The position numbers were made by a program, and so were the translations under genes. 64,000 nt of DNA, from positions 124,001-188,000 of the forward strand of contig JAACJK010000173.1 of the NCBI GenBank assembly GCA_013368325.1, given 5' to 3'. This DNA comes from Ephemerocybe angulata (taxonomy: Eukaryota > Basidiomycota > Agaricomycetes > Agaricales > Psathyrellaceae). Shown piece by piece: positions 44,974 to 56,463 of this stretch. Under the pieces are notes generated by a model. The model did no database searches. It worked only from the letters and a program-made list of their open reading frames with translations, and was not told the DNA's origin. The number at the start of each line of letters is the position of its first letter. Position 1 is the stretch's first letter.

Positions 44974-46735
44974 CATCAGGAAAAGGCCAGACGCGTGGGA
45001 GCCGTGGGTCACGGCCATCACGCGTCCACGATCACCGTGGGCCCACGAGGAATAGCGTTGATCACGATGGAACGTGGCACCACGCTTCGCCGTGGGCAGC
45101 GTGGGCCACGCTCTCCACGATGCCCCCACGGCGCTCACCACGCCTTCCACGCTACCCACCACACCTCTCCACGGTCGCCCACGCCAATTCACAATCCGAT
45201 TTTCGGTCGCTATTCACTCATATTCATTGATGACATGGTAAATTTGTTATATTCAGGAGTCTAACTACTACAGTAATACATCGAAACATCCTGAATGTGC
45301 TATCTACAATTACCAACCAAACCACCTTCTTGTGAGCGTCAACGCCGAACGATATAGATGAACAGTCGGTCGGATCGCGGCATTTACTAGCCATAACTCG
45401 GAGATTCTACAAGAGATGTCGAGTCAGCAAGGTAATCGCTACAGCGTGATAATAGACGTACCAGGTCCAGGGAGACGCCATTTTGGGACAGAGGGGAATA
45501 GCGAGGTGACACAGACAAAGGCCGAGGGGGTTCGAGGCACTGTGAGGCATGGAGAAAGTCAGAAGATTGTCAAGGGGCACAAAAACGGCACTGACCTTCG
45601 GGGACTTGCCAATGGCTGGATCGCGTCAGTGTACACGTAGTGAGGGAAGGAAGGCTTGCGGTAGTATCGCTACAGTCTTCGATCGAAGACTTGAAGAGGG
45701 AGAATTAGCGGATGATGGCCTTTGAACGCGTCGATAACCCACAGATAACGTACCCATCCCATGGCAATCAAGATCGACTTGGATGGCGGGCTAGATTTCG
45801 ACGATAAGCAACGGTATAAAGAAAAGAAAGGTAGGAAGCACTTACAGATGGCATAAACCATCCAGCGTTGTGACTACACAAGGGGGAAAGGAGAACGGGG
45901 GTGGGGAGCGACGATGATGATGGTTGGGGAAAAGCCAGAGATGTCCGCGCGCACCCGGAAATTTGATTCCGTCACGTGTGCGCGGATTACCAATCGGAGT
46001 TCGAACGAACTTGTGGTATTCGCGCGAAATCGGGCTTCGAGGCTCGACATCTCTTTGGCAATCACTGGATGACTTTCCGCAGGCCTCTGACACAAAACAA
46101 ACCGCTCAACAAAACATATTTCTGAGGAAGCCGTGATGGCCGAGTACGAGGAAGGAAGGTGGAGTGATATGGCCGCGCTTAAGGCCAACACAAACTTCGA
46201 TGTTTGTAGAGGCCTCCAGAGGCCTCTACAAACAAATTCTCCTCGAACAAACCGTGCCATCATCTCCGACCTTCCTTACAAAGGTGTAAATCCGACGGCT
46301 ATCTGCTGTTGGAGACATCCTGCGGAAAGTCATCCACTTTCTGGCGTACCCACCGTTAAATTAAAGTACACAACTCTTATTAACCTGTCCATGTCCCTGT
46401 AAATGAATGTTTAGGAACTGGATTACACTCACAAACGCACAAAACAGACATGTTTCTCATTAGGTCTGCTGTGGTTTCCTCAAAAAGTGAACATTATAGA
46501 ACAGCCAGGACCTGTATATACTCCAAATAGTCCAAGAGAATAGGAGTCTACCCTTTCTGTACTGTAGCAGACTATATTTCCATGTTCTCCTCCGTGGAGG
46601 CGTGGACGCCGTGGTGTGATCGCCGAGCGTGGGCAGCGAATTGATGGCGTGGGCAGGCGTGGCGGTGTTCCCTCCACGATCAGACGCGCCTGCCACGGGC
46701 CCCACGCTCCCCACGCGTCTGGCCTTTTCCTGATG
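44974..46735. mobile_element. 1.76-kb non-autonomous element in the DUF6589 gene
   Basis: Perfect inverted ends starting CATCAGGAAAAGGCCAGACG, with a 2-bp duplication CG (44,972-44,973 and 46,736-46,737). Excision rejoins the protein at 'KTDTP|YDR', as expected for the family. The arms are rich in CGTGGG/CCCACG repeats. The centre has short frames only (45,416-45,640 and 45,842-46,263), without recognisable domains, and a 34-bp palindrome at 46,201. Superfamily unassigned. Confidence 0.85.
46201..46234. repeat. 34-bp near-perfect palindrome
   Basis: Two 16-bp arms (TGTTTGTAGAGGCCTC and its reverse complement) separated by CA. It lies inside the 1.76-kb element and would form a strong hairpin. 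Confidence 0.9.
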
Positions 46736-49177
46736 CGGCGTATCTGTTTTAGCCATATAGCGTTTCAGTTTCCGCATCCGGTCGATCGTCAGTTGGTCAC
46801 CACAGATCATAATGACATGCTCCTGAAGCCAGGTTGGGAGGATCCGCAGCTGCCCAATAAGCAAGTTATGGAGTACGTCCTGATTTCCGCTTGTCGTGGA
46901 TTCGTTGATTGAGGTTGGGCGCATAGGGATGATTTTGCTCTTGCGTAAACGAAGCCGGCGCTTGGCGAGGGCCTGAGTGAAAAGATCTTCGACCTCTGGG
47001 CCAAATCGTCGAAGTGCGGGGACGTGCTTGACCCAAACGCGAAGCAGAGTGGCGTGGCCCGTACCTTCAACATGCTTCCAGTCAATATCCGCAAATAGGG
47101 CGTCCACAGTGAGTTCCTTTCGCCGTTTTTCTCGCAGCGCTTGGAGGATTGGCTCGGACTTGAGGGCTCCGGGGGCCACATCTTCAAGCTGAATCAAAGT
47201 CGCTGCCGTGCCGCTCTGCATTTCGTCACTGTGGGCGACGGTTGGCTGCCAAGCTCGGCGCATCTTGTTAACATTGTCGAACAAGAGGAGGAAGGTTGAC
47301 TGGCGATTTTGTAGGAGAGCACCAAACGATTGTAATTGGTAGTCAGAGTCGTTGGCGAGAACGTGCAGAGTCGCAAGAATAGTGTCGTATGAGACAGTGA
47401 GTCCCATCCGGCCGAGGATAGAAATTATATCACGGTTAGCATTGCAGGTGAACAGAAAAATTCCGATGACCGTCGCAAAGACTATTGCGTATTTATAGCG
47501 GAAGTAGAGCAGCGAAAGTATTGCTACTGTTACGCCCTGTACACCGTCATTGCACCGTCAGTGGAGGGAACGATTTACTTGAGGTGGTAAGGTACGTACC
47601 AGCCACGGATCGCGACGAGAATCTGGTGGAACACCGGAAAGCGAAGGCGGGGTTGTCTCAAGGAAAGGTGATCGGTCGGCGGGCTCCGGTAGGTCATCTT
47701 CAGGCTGCACTTCGACCTGATCTTCGTCCATTTCAGTTGGCAGGTCCGGGAGATACTGTGGGGGACTTGAAGGCGGTAGTGGTTCTGGCGTGTTCGCCTG
47801 GGACGACGGAATATGCCGCGCAAGTTCCACCCGCTTTCTGGTGTTTCCGTTCACAGCTATGGTCGAAAGCAGTGAGAATATCGCAGGGGCCTCCTTCGAA
47901 ATAAGTTCCTGGCTCGACGTAATGCTCCAGGACGTAAGGCTTGTCCAATTGAGCATCTCTGTTGGCGCACGGGTGAACCCAAACGAGGCTTGGAGTAGCC
48001 GCTCGCTCTCCAGGTCCACCAACTCCAAGATCCTCCCCAAACTCCAGTCGAGAAGTGCGTTCTTGGTGCTGGAATGACTTGGTCTTGCCTGTACAAACGT
48101 CCCGTCCAATCGCACAGATGGAGGAAGCGCGTACGGAGGTACGCTCAGCGAGAGAGCACGATCGACCCTTCCATCTAAATCCAGTCGCGCGTTTGGATGC
48201 CGAAAGAAGTAGTCGACGATGGCCACAGGATGCTCGCTCACGTTTGCGCTCTTTGACTTAATGAAGTCTGCCAGTGCCTGAGTGATCTCTTTGTACCGAG
48301 AAAAGCTGTTTTCGCCAGAAAAGTAGACTTTAAGTAGGGCTCCGAATGAATCGAAGCCAGCACGACGCATGCACCGGTACACCACAACTGCTCTTGCCTC
48401 TGGAGTCAAATTGTCCGAGCTTGGGAACTGGTACGTGGCACGATTGCGACGCTTTCTTGGCTGAGAGCTGAGTGTGGTCGTTTTCTCGGAATCGTAGAAG
48501 ATATCTTCGAAAAGACCGGCGCTAAACTGGCGCTCGCTCTCTTGCCACTTTCGGATCTCCGGATCCGTCGAGTCCACAGCCACAGGGCCTGGCGAGGAAG
48601 CTGCGAAGGGAAAGAGGGTCTGGCTTGAGGATGGATAGTGAGGCCATGCTGGGTGGGAGTAAATGGGTGTAGGGGTATATGGGAAGGGGTATCCGGGATG
48701 AGGAGAAGGCGAGCTGATCGGATTTCCGTGTGGTTGCGCAAACGAAGCCATTTGGGAAAGGTCGTGAGGCTGGGAACCTGGGTAATATGAATATGAGGGA
48801 TTGGTTTCCCTTTGTGGGGTTTGAAGTGGTATGCTGTTCTGCTCATCGCTGTCCAAAGAGTCTTCCATTGTGGTGGGCGGTAAAGAAAGTAATCTAATCG
48901 CCCCTATCTCTTACCATCAAATCTCGGAAACCCTTCGGCAGGAAAAGATCATCATTTATTTCAGACTCCGAGCCACCTGGCTGCCAAGACCGGGGTTATC
49001 GACCAGACTCTATATTGAGAACGACTTTTTCTTCTCTACTAGAGTCTGGTTCACGAGACTAATAATAACGAAGCACGTTCCCAGATTACTTAGACCTCAG
49101 CTTCAAAGCCCCATATAACCTGAACTCAGCAGCATTGTCAGCGCCACTTCGACTTCAGGTAAAAGCGAAGCTGGGAC

Positions 49178-51975
49178 TCACGCAATACGGTAAATGATCG
49201 AGATGCAAACGACAATCGCGGCCCATTTTCCATACGAGATGTTGTCAATGTCCAAGTAGTTCAGCACATCATCTCCGGACACCGTGCACGTCGATGGTGT
49301 CGAGGATGGATAAGCACAGGCGCAGGCTCCATTGACGATGGTATTGCATGTGAAGGTCACGCCACGCAAGTCAGACTAGACGTTCGAAAGCCGGATTAGC
49401 GACTGCCCATGACTGTTGGACGAAGCTTACGTTGGTTAAAAGCTCGAATGCGTACTTCTGGTAGTCCATGAAGTGGAAACTGTAATACCAGAAACGAGGC
49501 AACGACCTCGCTTTGATGCTGCGCATAAATCATGAGTTCGCCTGTCACATAAGCTGGGGTATTTCGAGACTCACAAGTATCCCCCGACGCTCATCCAAAA
49601 CCCATTCAAGCTTGGAATGAAGTCAGCACGTATGTCTCGTTGTAGTCGAACGGATGGTACGGACAATGCGGTTATCGCGAGTGCGGCAACGAAAATTGGC
49701 AGCAAGGACGCCACGACCACCACCTGACTTTCCGCTGCAAAAATAGCCAGGAACAAGAACCCCAGGAAGCGGAAGAACGCCGCAGCGCCGGGGTTCAGAC
49801 CCTAGAATAACACACATCACGTCAATAACCGTACACTCGAGACACAGGGCACGGAAAACGCACGATAGCCCAGTAGCAGATCACAGTGAAGAGGACGGTG
49901 CAAAAGAAGAGGAATGGAATGTTGACGAGGGTGTTGGCGAGGACAAACGGTAGCGTGGTATAGAGGCCATTTTTCGACTCGCGGTAATACACCGACCGCT
50001 CTTCTAAAACTGAATTGGACAGGAACGTGGTCAATCAGTTCATATCTGAGTTGTGAATCGAGTCGCATGCGACGCGAAACATGTTCGACTGTGGCGTTGT
50101 ACTCACATCCAGGGATACCTGCGACAGACATCTGCCCGAAATCGAATATCAAGCTCAAATTCGCGAGTCCAGTAAAGAGTGCAGGTACTCACGAAAGCCA
50201 GGAACGCGACGCTGTAGAAATGGACAGAAAGTCGATCATTGATAATGGAGTCCTTGTGCCCGAGGCGAATCCAGATAGTCCTGCGAAACGTCCATATGTC
50301 AGTATTTGTACCTCAACGGGATGGAACGGTATCGACGTACGCCAACATGAAGCCCATCCCGCCATACATCCCCGCCCTCACACCGTACGCCAAAAGGTTG
50401 CGCATGTAGTTCTTGACGCTTCTCTCCGCCAAGATCAAGGTATGCAGACCGAGCGTAGCCACCGGTCCCGCTTTGCCTTTCGTAACCACCTCTGGTGTTT
50501 CTCCCAGGACATCCGAAGATGAGGTCGCCACAAGAGTCCCGGGAGCTTTGGAACTCTGTTGTCCATTCCTTCGTGTGCGATAAGAGAGGAAGAATTCCCG
50601 GAAGTCTTCAACGGCAGTCGATCGGGATTTCTCACTATCCGACGCATTGAAATCTGTATTCAAAAAGTTCATTGCGTGGTCTGCCGGATTGATCTATGAG
50701 GCACGAGGCAGAGGTATCAATGGAGCAGCCAAAAAGCGACGAAAGCATGGGGTACATACGAAACGTCCAACGGGTCTTTTCCAAGCATCAAAGAAAGCAT
50801 CGAGCTCGTTGACCCCGCCAGAGTAGCACAACTTCCCCTCGGCTAGGAAAACAACAGTAGTAAACTGCGAGAGGGTGTCGAGAGACGGCTGATGGATGCT
50901 CGCCACGACGATCATGCCTTCCGCCAGCGCCAAGGTCCGGATAGACGATATAACTTCCCGGGCGGCGGTGCTATCCAACTTTTGACATTCGGAGGAAGGA
51001 GAGTAAATGAAATCTTGATGAAATCGATCGTATGATAGAGTGCCCATAGACGTTACGTACCCCCGATGTCACTTCGTCAAGAAATAGAATACGTCTGTCG
51101 TTTGAACCCCATCCGACAGTGAAAGAGTGCTAGTTAGTAAGTCGGACGAGAAAGGGTGTCTCTATATGTCCTCACGGGAATGTCACCATCGCACAAGCGG
51201 CAGTTACTCGGCGTTTCTGGCCTACAAATGGCAGAGTTTAGTAGCCGAATTAAACACTACTCGTAAGTCGAAGAGACTCACCTCCAGAGATTCCCCTAGA
51301 TATGGGAGTCCCAATCTTCTGCTCGGCGCAAGACTGTAGCCCGAGAGCGGTGATAACTCGCTGCACGCGCTCGTTCACCTGTTTCCTGGGCATAAGGGGA
51401 AGACTGAGCGAATGCCCATTAGCATACCATGCGCCGCAGCGAGGATGTCGACACGCACTGCAGTCGCAAGGCGTAGGCGATGGACTCTCGGACAGTAAGG
51501 ACACCTAGAAGGGCATCTTCCTGCTCGACAAAACACGAGACCTTCGCTATCGATCTTGCGTCCAGCGGCTTCCCGTTCAAGGTCGCCTGCCCCACCGTCA
51601 GTGTCAGCGGCGACAACGGAGCCAAGGGGGCGCTAAACGCGACATCACACATACCTTTCCACCTGGAAGTGCTTCCTTTCGAAAGGCCATCAGGTCGAGA
51701 AGTGTGCTCTTCCCCGCACCTGAAGGTCCCTGGGCATCGAAGCGACGTGAGAATCGAACGACCCGAGATCGTCATGAACCTACCATGATCGCCAGAAGCT
51801 CCCCAGCCCTGACTTCCAAAGAGATGTCGTCGATGAGGAGCTTGGACCCCCCATTCGATGCTGATGGTACAGAGTAGCTCAGGTGCTCATAGGAGAGTAC
51901 GGAACCGACGCCCTCCGCTCGAAGTGTTGGCGTAAGGGTTCCGGAACCGCGCGTCGAATCCTGGTCGGACTTCAT
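49178..51975 (-). CDS. ABCG-type half-size ABC transporter
   Basis: Minus-strand gene with many short introns, ATG at 51,975 (MKSDQDSTRGSG) and TGA at 49,178-49,180; about 600 residues. The nucleotide-binding domain comes first: Walker A 'GPSGAGKSTLLDLM' (about 51,720), 'SCFVEQEDALLGVLTVRES', signature 'ISGGQKRRVT' split by an intron at 51,278, Walker B 'RILFLDEVTSG' (about 51,080) and 'ASIHQPS' (H-loop). Six membrane segments follow ('FLFFCTVLFTVICYWA', 'FFRFLGFLFLAIFAAE' and others). A luminal Cys-rich loop ('CNTIVNGACAC') precedes the last helix. Domain order NBD-TMD and the size fit the ABCG/White family, which exports lipids, sterols or drugs. The end after 'IIYRIA' may continue through a further splice. 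Confidence 0.85.
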
Positions 51976-52379
51976 AATCGCTGTAGGTGAGATATACAAA
52001 GTGTCGGGGAGTTGGTAGGGAGGGAGTCCGTGTTATGAGATGCGAAAGCATTCCATGTCTCCCCTTTAAATGCTGAAAGCTACAACTCCTTCGAGTCCGG
52101 GTTGTGCCTCGCGTCTTGGACGGGATGATGGGATCTCGATAGAACATCCGCTCACCCCGCTCGGAGCTTGGATTCACTCGAAGGCCTGTCGATGCAAGCT
52201 TGAGGGATCGGCGTCAGTGACGAAACAAGGAATTTGAATTGGACAGGCGTAACTTACCAACCTCGCTCCCTCCGCACACAAGAGATAAATATAACCCAGA
52301 GATAAGTAGCGCCACTGGACTCAGGCCTGGACGAGGAATAAATACAAGTGGTCGGCGAAGAGACTGGTCCGAAGCCATG
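51976..52379. other. Upstream region of the ABC transporter gene
   Basis: No gene recognised. Confidence 0.5.
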
Positions 52380-53200
52380 AGGGTCATTGAAAGGGCTTGA
52401 GGGGAAACCGCACATCACCATGGGTCGCCGCAAGAGCATCGTGGCCAAGAGGCGGGTTGACTTTGGGACCTTTGGAAAGTGGACTTGAGACATTCTAGGC
52501 GAGCATTTTACACATGCCGCAGATATAGAACGCCAGGATCGACTGGTCCCTGACCAGCAGAAGACAAGTCTAGACGTAACGCATCAGCGCATAATATCTT
52601 TAGATTTGTATCGCCAAGTATATAGTCACCTACGGGGGAGGGTCGTTGAAACGGCCTTGCGAGTAATCCGCTCATCACACGCGTCGCTGCAAGAGCATCG
52701 TGGCCAGGAGGCGGGGTTGATTTGGAATCGTCAAAGCAATCGTGGACTCGGGACGTTGGGGTCAGCCAGGCTTGGGCACCAGCCTTCAGAGCCTCAGAGC
52801 TACAGGTTCACAGCAAGCTCTCGATGAGTGTTTTACAGATGTAGAATGCCAAGATCGACTGGTCAATGACCAGAAGAATAGAAGTCTGGGCATAATGCAT
52901 CAGCCCATGCAATCCTTATATCTTTATTGACGAATAGTCACATACGGGTCGGACCGAGAATGTAATCAACTTCCACTTGGTCAAGCCAATTACGAAGTGT
53001 GCCTATGGTTCGGGCGCGACCCTCAGAGCTCCAGATTCACAGCACGCTGAGCGTTCTGCACATGTCCCAAATATATGGGGCCAGCATCGACGCTTGACTA
53101 TCTTCTCTGACTTCCCAGGTATCTATGAGGGAAAATAAGCCTAGACGTTTAACGCATCAGCCCATGCAATCCTTGGTAAATGTACCCATATTCACGTCAC
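52380..53200. repeat. Degenerate tandem repeat, about 290-bp unit, three copies
   Basis: Blocks recur in the same order: GCAAGAGCATCGTGGCCA (52,431 and 52,689), ATCGACTGGTC..TGACCAG (52,537 and 52,852, more decayed near 53,086), and CATCAGC(C/G)CAT (52,584, 52,898 and 53,156). The copies are clearly diverged. No coding function is visible. Confidence 0.7.
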
Positions 53201-53664
53201 CATCGTCTTCTATTCAAGCCAGGTCGAAAGCCGCGATGATACACATAGTATTCAGAGGGTTTTCGATGTCAAGAATCTACTGGCAGCCCCCGTTTTGCGA
53301 TATGTATTTCGGCCAGGCCAGTCAATTCCTTAGTGGACGTCTCCCACATTGGGAGGTATTTCCTCGGGTCCTCGTTCTAGTCGCTAAGGGTTTGGGTCTG
53401 AGATTCAGCGCTCATAGGGTCGCGTTTCTTCGATGTGAATTTGGCTTGTCGAGCTGTTGTAGACAGATATGTCGTTCTTGTTGGTAGAGACGAGCTGAAC
53501 CAGAGCGTGACTCGGCATTTCCCCTGCGTCACACTTTCCCACGGAAAGTCACGGATTCTGTGACGCTGCCCGAACGCTGACGGCGTTCACCCCGCAACGG
53601 CGAGGCTCTCTCGCACACCTGACGACCTCGACAATCTTAAACGATCCTGGATACGACGGGAACC

Positions 53665-54563
53665 ATGGACCAGCCTCCAACAGTTCTATTTGATTCCTAC
53701 GAGCAAGACTTCTTACATATCATCGACGGTGTTCGTCAGAAACTTGAGGGAGAGGGACGGAATGGAGTAGGGGGTATGTTCTGGTCTGGAATTCAGGTGG
53801 GGTTGGGACTGATAACAAGTCAGAACAGCGCAAAGCAGCTCTAAGAAAGGTTGAAATTGAGCTTGACGAGGCCGACGATATTGTGAGCAGCCGCAGTATC
53901 CTCTCCAAACCGCAGTGCTGATCTAGTGTTCGTTGCAACAGGTCTCCCAACTCGAAACTGAGATCCAGGGCATCCCAAAGTCTATTCAATCGGCCTATAC
54001 AACACGTTTGAAGTCTGCTCGTGCTGATTTGAACAAGTACAAGCGTCTGTCGAAGGATCTACACTCTCAAGCTGCGCGTTCCGACCTCCTTGGATCTAGT
54101 CGTCGTGGCCCAGGAACGAGCTCGGACGATCCATATGGCGAACGAAGTGACAGGGAACGACTTCTTGTTGGAACTGAGACTCTGGACGATGGGAGCAGAA
54201 GGCTTCAGGACAGCACGAGTTTGGCGCTGCAAACGGAGACGTATGGTGCGGAGATTCTGACGTCGTTGCGAGGACAAAGGGAACAGATCGAGAACTCGAG
54301 GAATACGGTGCGTCTTGTGTACTAATAACGTGGTATACCCTAACGATCTGACTTCTAGTTGGACACTGCGGACCGACATATTGACCGAGCGAGTGGAACC
54401 CTTACGAAGATGATTCGACAGTGCGTTTCCATGTGTACCCCGTCGACAACCTGACTAACTTTCCCTCAGGATGTACAAACAGAGAGTCATTCTTGGTGGT
54501 ATCATCGCTTTCTTTGTGGTCCTCATTCTCGTCATCCTGTACTTCAAGCTCTTCCGCCACTGA
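53665..54563 (+). CDS. vti1: Vti1-type v-SNARE (Qb-SNARE)
   Basis: Five exons (53,665-53,773, 53,824-53,882, 53,942-54,307, 54,359-54,420 and 54,470-54,563) give 229 residues, the usual length for Vti1. The N-terminal helical part ('FDSYEQDFLHIIDGVRQKL', 'RKVEIELDEADDIVSQLE') is the Vti1 N-terminal domain. The SNARE motif spans 'LALQTETYGAEILTSLRGQREQIENSR' to 'IDRASGTLTKMIRQM', and a single C-terminal membrane anchor follows ('GGIIAFFVVLILVILYFKLF'). The protein acts in fusion of Golgi-, endosome- and vacuole-bound vesicles. All introns are GT-AG and phases agree. Confidence 0.92.
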
Positions 54564-55495
54564 GGCACACGCCCTCACTCGGGCGCCCCGGCCCTTATCT
54601 CAATCCCCTCCACGTCCTCCTATATCGTTTATTGAGGGCCCCATTTTACTATACCCCTGCCCCAGTTGTACGACCTATGTACACGGATTCTGGATCTATT
54701 AGGACATTGTGTATCTTTCAGTGTAATTTATTCCTCTCTTTCTTGTACTCTGCCTGTTGCACTGCTCTTACTTCATCCCGTCGTCCCCATCCCGTCATCG
54801 GTTACTTACATTAAACCTTTTCAGTCTCTGTCTAGACAGTCGAAACACCGTTCTGGAGGGTGTTTTGCCATTGGGCGGGATGTCCGCGGATGCCATGGGC
54901 GCTAAACAGTTCCCGCCGCACCCACCGCCCCAACGCATGCAAGTGTGTCCTCCATTTCCAATGGCGGCTGACGGCAGGACCCCCTTCATTCAAACAGTTA
55001 CGTCCTATTTATGAATTGCTTAGCTTTCGCTCACACGTCGCATGCACCTACCTTGCAGACTTCAAGTTGCAAACACCAACACCAAGCCCCCAAGCCATCC
55101 GTTCGCTATTCAGCCCAATCGACCCTTCGCCCTACACCCATCCCTCTCGGGCACTCACTCCCCGCTTCATATGGAGGAAGGACTGCATCACTCCGAGCAG
55201 CGTAGATTGGGGATACACGCTCCAACCTCTGATGTGCTGGGCGCTTAATTGCTGGTGCCCATCGTCCACCTAAACAAACGAGTTTCTTCCGGGGCTTTCT
55301 CGCAGCTGTTCTCGACAGTACCCGGGCCCGCTTCGTAACCAAGCGTTTTTCTATTAGCGAAGTGAGTAACGACCGCACACTGTCTGGACCTACAGTCGCT
55401 CTACCATTGAATGAAACCTATCTAGCCCGCCCGAATCGGTGTGCCGCTTGTTCTCCTAGGCAGATGCGACCCACGAAAGGGTCGGGCATAACCCT
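54564..55495. other. Intergenic
   Basis: 3' flank of vti1, then about 700 bp without a recognisable gene. The frames around 54,860-55,270 are GC-rich and unrelated to known families. Confidence 0.5.
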
Positions 55496-55605
55496 CTGAG
55501 GCCTGTATATAAAGTCTCTAGAAACCGATACATGAGCTTCATTGCCTGGTGCATCCCTCCTCCTCTCTCTCTCAAACAGGCTGGTCCTGCCACATCCTCA
55601 TAAAA
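55496..55605 (+). promoter_or_regulatory. Promoter and 5' UTR of secreted-protein gene 1
   Basis: TATATAAAG at 55,506 is followed at about 40-60 bp by TTCATTGCCTGGTGCA and a pyrimidine-rich tract ending CAGGCTGGTCCTG. The same elements in the same order precede the two downstream paralogues. Confidence 0.7.
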
Positions 55606-56463
55606 ATGAAGTACGTTATTGAAATATCCTTTCGAGCCCCAGAATTTACGAATAATACTCATGGACAGATCGTTCGCACTCTTCACGACCTTCCTCCTCC
55701 TCGCCGCCTCGCCGATCATCGTTCTAGCCCGTCCTATTGTAAGTGCAACCATTTTCTACCCTCTGCAGGAAGCTAATGCCCTCGCTCTCATAGACGTTTA
55801 GCAATGATCCGTCTGAGCTCTCGTCAAGGGACGAAGCTGACCCCATCTATGACGTATCAGCGCGAGATCTCAAACTCGTTGACTTTCTCGTACGCGAAGT
55901 CGACTTCGATGCCTTGATCGAGGTATGTTGCACTACCCAAGAACTTTCCTAATCGAATGGCTAAACCGTCTTTACAGCGTCGCGGGGCAAAGAACGCTAA
56001 ACGGCCTAATAATAAGCCCAAGAAAGCGCCTAAGGCCCCTGCGAAGCCCGAACTCAAGCGTACAGCCAACGTCAAGCATAAGGCTCAAGGAAAGTCAGGC
56101 GCCGTGCGAGGCAAACCTAATGCCAAGGGCCGTTCACGCTCCCCTGTCCCACCACCAAGTCCTCCAGGCTCTCCCAGCCCACCGCCAAGCCCTTCGGACG
56201 CTTCCACCCCGCCACCCAGCCCTATAATCCCTCCCACTCCGCCACCAAGCCGCGCAGAGTCTCCCACATGGCCTCCGCCTGCGACGTATGATTCTGGAAA
56301 TTCGGGGTTCGTTCACCCGGATGCTGGCCAAGGGATATATTATCCACCTGCTAAAACGGATAGTAGTCCGACGTTGGGGAGGCCGCCCACACCGAAGCCA
56401 GGTCTCGGTAAGCGCATTGTGAATTGGGGGAAGGGCGTGTGGAATAGAGGCAAGCGGAACTAG
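55606..56463 (+). CDS. Basic, proline-rich secreted protein, tandem paralogue 1
   Basis: Four exons: 55,606-55,610 (ATG AA only), 55,669-55,738, 55,794-55,922 and 55,978-56,463, giving 229 residues. Residues 1-22 are a signal peptide (MKSFALFTTFLLLAASPIIV). An acidic segment follows ('SRDEADPIYDVSARDLKLVD'), then an Arg-Arg at the exon 3/4 junction that could be a Kex2 site. The mature part is Lys/Arg-rich and includes PPPSP repeats. It closes with 'GKRIVNWGKGVWNR'. The same architecture occurs in two neighbours. I do not recognise a known family; a secreted cationic peptide precursor is a reasonable guess. Confidence 0.75.

Larger units (their letters stand above)
42885..48868 (-). pseudogene. 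DUF6589 protein gene interrupted by two small transposons (possible transposase)
   Basis: Minus strand, four exons: 48,868-47,600, 47,536 to 44,736 (interrupted), 44,681-44,279, and 44,220 to 42,885 (interrupted). Precise removal of both insertions gives 1,116 codons. The N-terminal 200 residues are Pro/Ser-rich and disordered-looking. The DUF6589 region (about 425-1,060) has 'FLLLFDNVNKMRRAW' (Asp 510), 'HVIMICGDQLTIDRM' (Asp 670) and 'WFELDLLQEHFNFWLK' (Glu 963, with Glu 956 nearby). Two acidic residues at the ends of hydrophobic strands and a Glu on a helix look like an RNase H-fold DDE triad, which together with the terminal repeats suggests a transposase. That role is inference; the family is officially of unknown function. 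Confidence 0.82.
33157..48981. mobile_element. Composite DNA transposon carrying a RecQ-like helicase and a DUF6589 gene, with four nested insertions
   Basis: The outer 8-bp target duplication TGCCAAGA occurs exactly at 33,149-33,156 and 48,982-48,989. The ends are inverted repeats sharing CAGGTGGCTCGGAGT, with weaker similarity for another 25-35 bp (left end GCGACAGGTGG, right end GCCAGGTGG). Inside are two convergent genes, helicase (33,345 rightwards) and DUF6589 (48,868 leftwards), whose stops are 25 nt apart. Insertions at 34,765-35,962, 36,233-42,430, 43,141-43,834 and 44,974-46,735 each have their own target duplication. Taking them out leaves about 5,960 bp. The present copy is probably immobile because both genes are interrupted. 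I know of no description of such an element. Confidence 0.8.

Noticed and set aside
49000..49054. Hairpin (CCAGACTCTA...TAGAGTCTGG) as a transposon end
   Set aside because: It lies just outside the 8-bp duplication at 48,982-48,989 and has no partner at the left end; possibly a small structure in the ABC gene's 3' flank.
55392..55425. tRNA D-arm-like sequence (GGTAGAGCGACTGTAGG on the minus strand)
   Set aside because: No T arm or pairing acceptor is found on either side, so at best a decayed fragment.
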